From contig SLGU01000052.1 in NCBI GenBank assembly GCA_007136525.1, positions 1 to 10,899 of the forward strand: a DNA stretch of 10,899 bases. Reading direction: 5' to 3'. Source of the stretch: Desulfobacteraceae bacterium (GTDB lineage: Bacteria; Desulfobacterota; Desulfobacteria; Desulfobacterales; Desulfosalsimonadaceae). The notes beneath the pieces are model-generated. The model saw only the letters and a program-made list of their open reading frames with translations. It was not told where the DNA came from and made no database searches. Position 1 is the stretch's first letter, and each line of letters opens with the position of its first letter. A program made the translations under genes and the position numbers. Below, piece after piece: positions 1-6,462 of the stretch.

Positions 1-19
1 CGAACAATTTGAACCTTAT

Positions 20-2554
20 TTATTTTTCCGGGCCGAACGGCTCAAACAAGATGATCAGCCGCGGCAGCAGGGTCAGGGACCCGAGCAGGGCGATCAGCAT
101 GGCAAGCCCGGAGAATAGCCCGAAAATGATGGTCGGGACGAAATTGGACAAAGACAGGATCGCAAACCCGGCCACAATGGTGATGCACGTGTAATACAGG
201 GCGTAGGCGATGCTCCCGTGGCTCCGGTGCATGCTCTCGACATACCGGCCGTTTTCGGAAAACTCCCGCATGAAACGGTAAATGTAATGGATGGAATTGT
301 CCACAGCGATGCCGATGCTGACGGACGCAATGGTAATGGTCATGATGTCCAGCGGAATATCAAGCCATCCCAGCATGCCAAGCACCACGCTCGTGGAAAG
401 AATATTCGGCAGCAAAGCAATAAAAGCGACTTTTACCGAGCGGAAAAGCACCAGGAACATGACCAGGAGTGCCGCCAGGACGACCCCGATCGTCAGAATC
501 TGCGATGAGAACAAGCGCTGGAGGACATCGTTGTAGAGCACCATCATGCCGGTAAGGTTGACGTTTTCAGCCTTGAAGCCGAAATCGTCGGTGAGGTCAC
601 GGCGGATCTGGTTGATCATCTCGTTTCGCCGCAGATCCGGCGCGGAATCGACCACCCGCAGGTTGATCCGGGTTTCGTTGTGCGCGATGGACACGAAAGG
701 TTCCACCAGCATTCGGCGGTATTCCTCGGGAAACTGGTTGAAAACCAGGTTCAGCTGAAAGGTGTCGAGCTCGGAACCAGTGACCCGCCGGGCCATTTTG
801 TTCAAAACCGCCAGGGACAAAACCTTGCCGGTATACGCCATTTCATCGAGGTAATCATGGACCGCTTCGATCCGTTCCAACCGGTGCTGGGTGAACCAGT
901 ACCGGGCGGCGTCCCCGGGCGCGTCAAACTCGTCGAATTCAGCAAATTCGTCGAACACTTCAACATCATCGAAATCATCCAGACCGCCTCCGTTGATTTC
1001 ATCGTGTCCAACATCGCCTGCATCATCAAACCGAAGCACAATGTCAAGGGGGGTGGTTCCTCCCAATTCCCGGTCCAGCACCTTGAGTCCCTGGTAAATC
1101 TCGGTCGATTTTTTAAAATAATTTAAAAAGGAGTTCTCAACCCGCAATTGGGCGATCCCGGCAACGGCAACAATGAAAACCAGTGCAGCCGTGAGGAGAA
1201 TCAAACGGCCGTGGGCCTCGGTAAACCGGGAAAGAACCGCCGGCAGGGCAAACCGGCCCTTTTGAGCGCCGGCGGACGGCGCTGGGCCCCTTCCGGGCAA
1301 GAGTGCCGACATTGCAGGGAAAAAGATAAACGTCACTACCAGGGAGGTAAAAATGCCGGCCGCCATCATCCAGCCGAACGTGACGACCGGAAGAATGTCT
1401 GAAAACCACAGGGATCCGAAACCGGCCATGGTGGTCAACCCGGCGTAAAAAATGGGCGTTTTCATGGCGAACACCGTCTCCCGGGTGAGCGTCACGTTGT
1501 CCGCCTCCGGGTTGCCGGCTGCCAGTTCCCGGTAGCGAACCACCAGGTGAATGGAAATCGCCATGGTAAAAATAAGCTGCAGGGCGACGAAATTGGCGGA
1601 AACAATGGTGACCTGCCAGCCGAACAGGCCCAGCAGCCCGGTCATGGCGGTCACCGAAAACGTGCAGCACAGGATGGGCAGTGCAACCCACCGAATACTC
1701 CTGAAGATAACCCCGAGAGCGACAATGAGAAAGGCAAGCACCGCGATGGAAAATACGCTGAGGTCGGAGCGGATGAACGTCATCAGGTCATCTGCGATGA
1801 TGGTGATACCCCCGAGAAAAAGGTCGGCCTTTCCCTCATACTGCACCATGACGGCGCGTATTTTTTTGATATCCCGGTGCCGCCAGGTATCCATGATTGT
1901 CTGCTGCTGGCGGATCTGTTTTCTCAATTCGGCAAATTCCCGGCTTTCGGCGGCCGTTAAGGCGTCCTCCCGCTCTTTCTCACGAAACGCCTGGCGGCGC
2001 TCCCAAAGGGATTCATAGGTTTCATCCGGCTTGAAATTGATCTGCAGGGCCGTTGTTCTGAAATCCGGGCTGACCAGGAGGTTGTTGTAAAGCGGACTGG
2101 TTCGGAACTCCTTTCGGACCATCTCGCGATCGACACCGGGATCGCGCAGCGTCTGTAAATCCCGTATGGTTTCGTCAAGGGGGCGTGGCGGGCTTTCGAG
2201 AAGGGGTACATCCAGTATGGAGACCACCGAATCGACGCTTTCAAGGGCTTCCACCTCGTCCCGCAGCGCACCGATATCGGCAAGTACATTATCGGAAAGG
2301 AGGTCCGCATCGTGGGGCGCATAGGTAATGAACACAAAGTCTTCAAACCCGTAACGCTCGATCACTTCCTGGAAATACAGGTAGTTCCGGTCCGACTGGT
2401 CAATGAGCGTTTCAGCGGACGCCTCGATCTGAAAATTCCTGGCATTGACGGCCAAAACCCCCAGCACCAGGAAAAAGCACAACAGCACGGCGATCGGATG
2501 CTTAAAGAGGATCCGGTCGTAAAACCATTTCATGGGCTCGATATGCCGTGTCAT
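20..2554 (-). CDS. MMPL/HpnN-like RND-superfamily transporter, probable lipid exporter
   Basis: An 844-residue inner-membrane protein with the 2x(1+5) RND layout. TM1 is at about 20-38, followed by a periplasmic domain and TM2-6 at about 267-419. TM7 is at about 450-469, followed by a second periplasmic domain (about 470-683) and TM8-12 at about 684-835. TM10 keeps the family motif with Asp752 and His756 (GIAVDNSIH). The matching site in TM4 has His336 but Ala332 where Asp would sit. A charged helical stretch at about 186-232 looks coiled. Residues 526-544 are an acidic-Phe low-complexity segment resembling the one in MlaA. Known relatives move hopanoids or other lipids using proton motive force. 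The MlaA and MlaC genes just upstream (9-base gap to MlaC) support lipid transport between inner and outer membranes; the cargo is unknown. The ATG at 2554 has only a weak AGG 8 bases upstream, and Met8 is an alternative start. The family is secure; the substrate is inference. Confidence 0.92.
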   Translation of the reverse strand: MTRHIEPMKWFYDRILFKHPIAVLLCFFLVLGVLAVNARNFQIEASAETLIDQSDRNYLYFQEVIERYGFEDFVFITYAPHDADLLSDNVLADIGALRDEVEALESVDSVVSILDVPLLESPPRPLDETIRDLQTLRDPGVDREMVRKEFRTSPLYNNLLVSPDFRTTALQINFKPDETYESLWERRQAFREKEREDALTAAESREFAELRKQIRQQQTIMDTWRHRDIKKIRAVMVQYEGKADLFLGGITIIADDLMTFIRSDLSVFSIAVLAFLIVALGVIFRSIRWVALPILCCTFSVTAMTGLLGLFGWQVTIVSANFVALQLIFTMAISIHLVVRYRELAAGNPEADNVTLTRETVFAMKTPIFYAGLTTMAGFGSLWFSDILPVVTFGWMMAAGIFTSLVVTFIFFPAMSALLPGRGPAPSAGAQKGRFALPAVLSRFTEAHGRLILLTAALVFIVAVAGIAQLRVENSFLNYFKKSTEIYQGLKVLDRELGGTTPLDIVLRFDDAGDVGHDEINGGGLDDFDDVEVFDEFAEFDEFDAPGDAARYWFTQHRLERIEAVHDYLDEMAYTGKVLSLAVLNKMARRVTGSELDTFQLNLVFNQFPEEYRRMLVEPFVSIAHNETRINLRVVDSAPDLRRNEMINQIRRDLTDDFGFKAENVNLTGMMVLYNDVLQRLFSSQILTIGVVLAALLVMFLVLFRSVKVAFIALLPNILSTSVVLGMLGWLDIPLDIMTITIASVSIGIAVDNSIHYIYRFMREFSENGRYVESMHRSHGSIAYALYYTCITIVAGFAILSLSNFVPTIIFGLFSGLAMLIALLGSLTLLPRLIILFEPFGPEK
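923..979 (-). repeat. Acidic-phenylalanine low-complexity segment in MMPL transporter
   Basis: This stretch encodes residues 526-544 of the transporter, built from Asp/Glu-rich triplets ending in Phe (DDF, DDV, EVF, DEF, AEF, DEF). On the plus strand it shows degenerate 9-base periodicity of the tcgtcgaat type. It lies in the second periplasmic domain, preceded by a Gly-rich, Asp-rich linker (about 509-525). The same triplet motif occurs in a longer and more regular form in MlaA of the same cluster. This copy is more diverged in DNA, which suggests it is older or under selection for composition rather than a fresh expansion. Confidence 0.8.
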
Positions 2555-2563
2555 AAGGTGTGC

Positions 2564-3178
2564 CTATTCCGTTCCGGGCGGCTCAATGGTCCTGATCTGT
2601 TCAAGCATCTCCTCTACCGTTCTGCTTGCAAGCACCTGGCTGAACTGGCTGCGGTAACTGGCCACGATGCTCACGCCGTTGATTTCAACGTCGTAGACAC
2701 GCCACCCCTTACCCTCCGACATGTGAAACTTGTAAAGCATATCCACGGACGCATTTTGCATCCCGGCCTGGACCGGCACATGCACCCGGTTGTTTTCAAC
2801 GCGCATTTCACCGTACTCGACACGGGTTTCGGCATCTCCCTGAACCATGGCGATGTTATCAAAATAGGAATCCTTCAACCGTCTCACGAACCGTTCGATA
2901 AAGACCTCCCGTTGCGCCCTGTCCAGACGGGTCCAGTTGCGGGGGCCAAGGGATAGCCGCGCAATAAGCTCATAATTAAACACCGGGTCAATGATGGCTT
3001 CGATTTTCTCCTTCTGCTCCGGGCTTGAAAGGGACCCATCTTCAAGCACATCCAGAACGGATTGAATACTATTTTTCAAGAGGACTTCAGCCGCTTCCGG
3101 CGCATACGGGTCTTCCCCGGCAAAAGCGGGCCATGATATAAAAAGGACGCATATTACGGATACAATCAGCTTTTTCAT
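2564..3178 (-). CDS. mlaC: MlaC/Ttg2D-family periplasmic phospholipid-binding protein
   Basis: A 204-residue exported protein, close to the usual MlaC length. It has a clear Sec signal peptide (residues 1-20, with cleavage expected after PAFA). The mature part shows family hallmarks: a helical region with NYELIARLSLGPRNW (about 68-82), a basic helix (about 84-102), and the signature GWRVYDVEINGVSIV followed by SYRSQF (about 158-179). MlaC proteins carry a phospholipid in a deep pocket and shuttle it across the periplasm between outer-membrane MlaA and an inner-membrane complex; HpnM is the related protein linked to hopanoids. The gene begins 4 bases after the mlaA stop and ends 9 bases before the MMPL gene, so the three are almost certainly co-transcribed. 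An AGGG lies 10 bases before the ATG. No MlaD/E/F genes are in the window, so the partner here is probably the MMPL protein. Confidence 0.95.
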   Translation of the reverse strand: MKKLIVSVICVLFISWPAFAGEDPYAPEAAEVLLKNSIQSVLDVLEDGSLSSPEQKEKIEAIIDPVFNYELIARLSLGPRNWTRLDRAQREVFIERFVRRLKDSYFDNIAMVQGDAETRVEYGEMRVENNRVHVPVQAGMQNASVDMLYKFHMSEGKGWRVYDVEINGVSIVASYRSQFSQVLASRTVEEMLEQIRTIEPPGTE

Positions 3179-3182
3179 AAAC

Positions 3183-4130
3183 TCAATTCCCTATTTTCAT
3201 TTCTCGGTTCTTTTCATACGCATTGCGCAGGAAAATATACAGGTCGATGGCCTCGCTCCTCAGCCGTTCGTATTCTCCCCGGTGAAGAGACGCAAAGTTG
3301 AGGCCGTCAGCCGCCCAGGAGGCAGATCCGATATAATAACCCTCAAGGTAAAAGACCGGATCGAAAAACATGTCCACCAGCAGGCCCGTTGAATCCCTCA
3401 GGTTGGAGGGACCAAGAAGCGGCAGCACGATGTGAAACCCGCTGCCAAGGCCATAGCTGCCAAGGGTCTGGCCAAAGTCCTCGTCATGGGCGGCAATGCC
3501 GGCAGATGTTGTTGCCGGATCGAAAAGCCCGCCCATGCCGACCGTGGTGTTGAGCAAAAACCGCGCGGTTTCATCCGCTGCGCCATTGCCTTTGAGCTGC
3601 AGAACGCAGTTGATAAACCGTATTGGATATCCCAGGTTGCGAAAAAAATGATCCACCGATTGCCTGACCGGGACCGGAAGAATTGCAGCGTAACCCGTGG
3701 CGGTCGGTACGACGACCCAGAGATAGAACCGGTCGTTAAAGGTTGTCATGGCCCGGTTATACCCGGAAAGGGGGTCATAAACGTCTTCGTCATACCGGTC
3801 GAACTCGTCAAAATCATCAAAATCGCCAAATTCATCGAATTCATCGAACTCATCGAATTCATCGAACTCATCGATTTCATTGATTTCATTGAATTCATTG
3901 AATTCGTCAGGACCATCAACCGCGTTCAATGCATATGCCCTGTAATAGAAGCGATGGCCTTCATGATCGCCCCGAAACAGCTCATCTTGCAAAGGCGAAA
4001 AGGCTGTCGCCGTCCCGCTGATGCCCACTGCCAAACATGCTGCCGCCACAAGCACCCGGAGGACCCCAGTACCACCCCCCCGGAAAACCCGCTTCATCTT
4101 CAACAATCCGCCCATTTGCAACCCTGACAT
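3183..4130 (-). CDS. mlaA: MlaA/VacJ-family outer-membrane lipid transport protein with Asp-Glu-Phe repeat
   Basis: A 315-residue protein. Residues 118-309 are a standard MlaA domain: YDPLSGYNRAMTTFND at 118-133, RFLLNTTVGMGGLFD (about 190-204), DFGQTLGSYGLGSGFHIVLP (218-237), LRDSTG (244-249), and a C-terminal DLYIFLRNAY (296-305). MlaA forms a ring in the outer membrane that passes phospholipids to or from MlaC. The N-terminus has an export signal with hydrophobic core at about 22-38. Cys32 is a poor lipobox (AAAC, with Arg25 close by), and an AXA signal peptidase I site lies at Ala41-Thr-Ala43. Between signal and domain is an extra segment of about 75 residues holding twelve acidic-Phe triplets (75-110), whereas E. 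coli MlaA has only a short linker there. It is the first gene of the MlaA-MlaC-MMPL cluster. Starts at 4130 (AAGG 6 bases upstream) and at Met6, 4115 (AGGG 6 bases upstream), are about equally plausible. Confidence 0.93.
   Translation of the reverse strand: MSGLQMGGLLKMKRVFRGGGTGVLRVLVAAACLAVGISGTATAFSPLQDELFRGDHEGHRFYYRAYALNAVDGPDEFNEFNEINEIDEFDEFDEFDEFDEFGDFDDFDEFDRYDEDVYDPLSGYNRAMTTFNDRFYLWVVVPTATGYAAILPVPVRQSVDHFFRNLGYPIRFINCVLQLKGNGAADETARFLLNTTVGMGGLFDPATTSAGIAAHDEDFGQTLGSYGLGSGFHIVLPLLGPSNLRDSTGLLVDMFFDPVFYLEGYYIGSASWAADGLNFASLHRGEYERLRSEAIDLYIFLRNAYEKNREMKIGN
3801..3908 (-). repeat. 9-bp tandem repeat encoding Asp-Glu-Phe triplets in mlaA
   Basis: Twelve consecutive in-frame 9-base units (108 bases) encode triplets of the form D/N-E-F/I, ending in GDF, DDF and DEF. 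The central units alternate GATGAGTTC and GATGAATTC, giving an 18-base higher-order repeat, while the flanking units are more degenerate (NEF, NEI, GDF, DDF). Because the unit is a multiple of three, slippage would change repeat number without breaking the frame. The segment is strongly acidic with a regularly spaced aromatic residue and sits just before the MlaA domain. Confidence 0.95.
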
Positions 4131-4190
4131 TCATCGCCTTTATCGATAGACCTGTTTATGCTGTACAAGCAGCTTAACCCCCTGATGCAA

Positions 4191-5528
4191 TCAGTTCAAC
4201 CGCCAATCGTGAATTTTCCTGATCCGATCAGCCACCGACCGCATTCCGTCCATTACCGCGCCGGCATCAAAAGCGGTCAATTCCCCTTTTTCAACCACAA
4301 TCCGGCCGTTAATGAGCACCGTATCCACATCACTTCCCGATACCGAATAAACCAGGTGGGAAAAAACATCATACATGGGTGTCAGGTGCGGCTTTTTTGT
4401 ATCAACCATAATAATATCGGCTTTTTTCCCGATTTCAAGTGATCCGGTCACGTTTTCCAGTCCTAACGCACGGGCCGCGTCACGGGTTGCCATATTGAGA
4501 ACGGTCCGGGCGCTCATTACCGTCGGGTCAAGGCGCCTGACCTTGTGCACTTTTGCGGCCGTGTCCATTTCGAGGAACATGTCCAGGTTATTGTTGCTGG
4601 CAGGGCCGTCCGTACCCAGCCCGACGCAAACCCCCGCGTCGATCATTTCGGGAACCGGTGCAATACCGGAAGCAAGTTTCATGTTGCTTTCGGGGTTGTG
4701 GGACACCTTTACCCCATAGCGGCTGAGCAGCCCGATATCCGTTTCATCCACGTGCACGCAGTGACAGGCCAGCACACGGGGGGACAACACCCCGATATCG
4801 GCCAGGTGCGCCACGGGGGATTTCCCGTAGCGCTCCACAATCAAAGATCTCTCGTTGTTTGTTTCCGCAACGTGAATAATCAGGGGGATACCGTATTCTT
4901 CGGACAGGCGGGCAGCCCTCTGCAGAAGTCCGGGAGCGCAGAGATACGTTGAATGCGGCTCTACTGCAACGCTTACCAGGGGGTCGCCCTGCCATTTTTC
5001 GACAAGCCGGCGGGTGTGCTCAAACCCTTTATCCACCGTACCGTAGCTCGGGGAGTCAAAATCATAGAGCACCTCGCCCACCACCGCGCGCATGCCCGCA
5101 ACGTGAACGGCTTCAGCCACAGCGTCTTCGAACAGGTACATGTCGGAAAAACAGGTCGTACCGGACAGCATCATCTCCGCGCAGGCAAGCATCGATGCCA
5201 TGTAAACCGTGTCATGATCGAGCTTGGCTTCCGCGGGAAGGATATAGTGGTTGAGCCATTGCATCAGTTCCATGTCGTCTGCAAGACCGCGGAAGCAGGT
5301 CATGGCCGCATGGGTGTGCGTATTGATGAGCCCCGGCATGATGATGCCGCCCCGGGCATCGATAACGCGCCCGGCATTGCCGGCGTCAATATCGCGTGCT
5401 TCACCCACGAATACAAGATGGTCTCCGGAGACACAGACCGCCCCATCCTCAAAGATTGTGCCGGCCCCGTCCTGCGTTAAAACAATGCCGTTTGTGACGG
5501 CGATATCCGCGCTGCCTGGTTTATACAT
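4191..5528 (-). CDS. mtaD: MtaD-type amidohydrolase: 5'-methylthioadenosine/S-adenosylhomocysteine deaminase
   Basis: A 445-residue cytosolic metal-dependent hydrolase of the amidohydrolase (ATZ/TRZ) family. From the chosen start, metal ligands are visible as HTH (His71, His73), His219 in IIHVAET with Glu222 as the likely acid/base, and Asp307 in GLGTDGPASNNN. HNPESNMKLASGIAP (277-291) is typical of the MtaD/SsnA-like group. The expected reaction is deamination of methylthioadenosine or S-adenosylhomocysteine to the inosine forms. The ATG at 5528 is preferred because GGAG lies 7 bases upstream; an upstream in-frame codon at 5543 is TTG inside the PNP coding sequence. This ATG overlaps the PNP stop by 8 bases (ATGTATAA), implying translational coupling and a shared pathway. 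The family also includes other adenosine or guanine-type deaminases, so the exact substrate is inferred. Confidence 0.92.
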   Translation of the reverse strand: MYKPGSADIAVTNGIVLTQDGAGTIFEDGAVCVSGDHLVFVGEARDIDAGNAGRVIDARGGIIMPGLINTHTHAAMTCFRGLADDMELMQWLNHYILPAEAKLDHDTVYMASMLACAEMMLSGTTCFSDMYLFEDAVAEAVHVAGMRAVVGEVLYDFDSPSYGTVDKGFEHTRRLVEKWQGDPLVSVAVEPHSTYLCAPGLLQRAARLSEEYGIPLIIHVAETNNERSLIVERYGKSPVAHLADIGVLSPRVLACHCVHVDETDIGLLSRYGVKVSHNPESNMKLASGIAPVPEMIDAGVCVGLGTDGPASNNNLDMFLEMDTAAKVHKVRRLDPTVMSARTVLNMATRDAARALGLENVTGSLEIGKKADIIMVDTKKPHLTPMYDVFSHLVYSVSGSDVDTVLINGRIVVEKGELTAFDAGAVMDGMRSVADRIRKIHDWRLN

Positions 5529-6348
5529 CCATCTGCTCCACAATACGGGTGATCATCACGGCAAGTTTTCCCGCCGAATCTTCAGCCGCCCGGACGATCG
5601 CTTCCAGGGTGACAGGCGCGGGGCGATCAGGGTCGTTTATGTTCGATATGACCGACAGCCCCAGGACCCGCATACCACCGTGGACTGCGGCAATCACTTC
5701 CTGTATGGTGGACATGCCCACGGCATCCGCTCCGATCATCCGAATAAACCGGGTCTCGGCGGGCGTTTCAAGGCAAGGGCCCTTCAGCCCCAGATATACC
5801 CCCTGTTTCATTGAAACGCCTTTTTCCATCCCTGCATGAATTGCCATTTCAGCAAGCGCGCCTGAATATATCTGCGTCATATCCGGAAAACGGGGACCCC
5901 ATCGGTCATCATTTTCTCCGGTGAGCGGGTTTTCGCCGGTGAAGTTGATATGGTCCCTTATGACCATTATATCCCCGGCGGAAAAACCGGGATTCAGACC
6001 GCCGGCGGCATTGGTGACAATCAGCGTGCCGACCCCCATTGCCTGCAGCACCCGGACCGGGAAAGCCACCTCCTTTGGCGTGTACCCCTCGTAAAGATGA
6101 AAACGCCCTTCCATGGCCAGGACATGCTTTCCGCCAAGCCTGCCCGCGAGCAGCCGCCCGGCATGGCCAACCACCGTGGAGATCGGAAAACCGGGTATAT
6201 CCTTGTAATTTATCTCAAAATCCGTCTCAAGGCCGGACAGGCTACTGCCGAGACCGGTTCCCGTCATCAGCCCCAGCACGGGCGGGGCGCCGATCCGCTC
6301 AAGTAAAAAACCGGCTGTTGTTTTCACTTGCTCCCAGTATGCATTCAT
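5521..6348 (-). CDS. PNP-family purine nucleoside phosphorylase, possibly methylthioinosine phosphorylase
   Basis: A 275-residue cytosolic enzyme of the trimeric PNP/MTAP family. Visible motifs are the phosphate loop GTGLG (30-34), GHAG (61-64), GRFHLYEGY (81-89), NAAGGLNP (113-120), GPCLETPAETR (190-200, with Glu198 at the purine-binding position) and GMSTIQEV (211-218). Asn236 is at the position that selects 6-oxopurines. Twelve residues later, where ordinary bacterial PNPs have His in an SHEEV-like motif contacting the ribose 5'-OH, this protein has Leu248 (VTLEAI). That hydrophobic change would suit a 5'-methylthio group, so with the coupled deaminase the likely reaction is methylthioinosine plus phosphate to hypoxanthine plus methylthioribose-1-phosphate. 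It may instead, or also, use inosine or guanosine. The ATG at 6348 was chosen because the protein begins like relatives (MNAYWEQVK); an in-frame TTG at 6405 is unlikely. The ribosome binding site is weak. Confidence 0.93.
   Translation of the reverse strand: MNAYWEQVKTTAGFLLERIGAPPVLGLMTGTGLGSSLSGLETDFEINYKDIPGFPISTVVGHAGRLLAGRLGGKHVLAMEGRFHLYEGYTPKEVAFPVRVLQAMGVGTLIVTNAAGGLNPGFSAGDIMVIRDHINFTGENPLTGENDDRWGPRFPDMTQIYSGALAEMAIHAGMEKGVSMKQGVYLGLKGPCLETPAETRFIRMIGADAVGMSTIQEVIAAVHGGMRVLGLSVISNINDPDRPAPVTLEAIVRAAEDSAGKLAVMITRIVEQMDV
5536..5539 (-). promoter_or_regulatory. Ribosome binding site deciding the mtaD start
   Basis: GGAG lies 7 bases upstream of the ATG at 5528, inside the last codons of the phosphorylase gene. 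It favours this ATG over the in-frame TTG at 5543. Confidence 0.75.
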
Positions 6349-6368
6349 ATGACTGCCATGTATTGTCG

Positions 6369-6413
6369 AAAAAACGGGTTTGACGACTTCGCAAAAATAT
6401 ACCAATACCCGTT
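6369..6413 (-). terminator. Possible rho-independent terminator or attenuator hairpin before the phosphorylase gene
   Basis: On the minus strand AACGGGT (6413-6407) can pair with ACCCGTT (6379-6373), and the right arm runs into a six-T tract (6374-6369). The stem is only 7 bp and the loop is 27 bases, so it is weak as a terminator. It lies 50 bases past the stop of the RND pump gene and 20 bases before the phosphorylase ATG. It could therefore end the pump transcript or attenuate read-through into the salvage genes. A second 7-bp pair (TTGACGA at 6431-6425 with TCGTCAA at 6386-6380) would exclude it. Confidence 0.3.
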
Positions 6414-6462
6414 AGTGATCCCGTTCGTCAAGTGCATCAAAACAGCATCGCATGAAAACGTT

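Noticed and set aside
1137..1691. 184-residue open frame on the minus strand inside the MMPL gene
   Set aside because: It is an alternate frame of a well-supported membrane protein; its His/Arg/Gly-rich composition is typical of a GC-rich shadow frame.
2312..2956. 214-residue plus-strand open frame across mlaC and the start of the MMPL gene
   Set aside because: It is antisense to two recognised genes and has no domain or ribosome binding site of its own.
3801..3908. Regular short repeats considered as a CRISPR array
   Set aside because: The units are contiguous 9-mers with no spacers and lie in frame within a coding sequence.
3432..4127. Long open frame on the plus strand opposite mlaA, rich in Ile-Glu-Phe
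   Set aside because: It is antisense to a clear MlaA domain. It stays open largely because the 9-bp repeat has no stops in this frame, and it has no recognisable domain.
4131..4190. Promoter for the mlaA cluster in the 60-base gap after mtaD
   Set aside because: The best match (TTGTAC-18-GATAAA) is poor at -35. Read-through from the salvage genes is equally likely.
4182..4194. Small hairpin CTGAT-TGC-ATCAG at the mtaD stop considered as a terminator
   Set aside because: It has only 5 bp of stem and is followed by G's rather than a T tract on the minus strand.
6391..6403. Possible sigma54 GG/GC element before the phosphorylase gene
   Set aside because: GG and GC are separated by 9 bases, not the required 10, and the flanking bases do not fit.
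6402..6431. Candidate sigma70 promoter TTGACG-18-TATTGG for the phosphorylase gene
   Set aside because: The -35 is good but the -10 matches only three of six positions. The same bases take part in the inverted repeats, so I do not call it.
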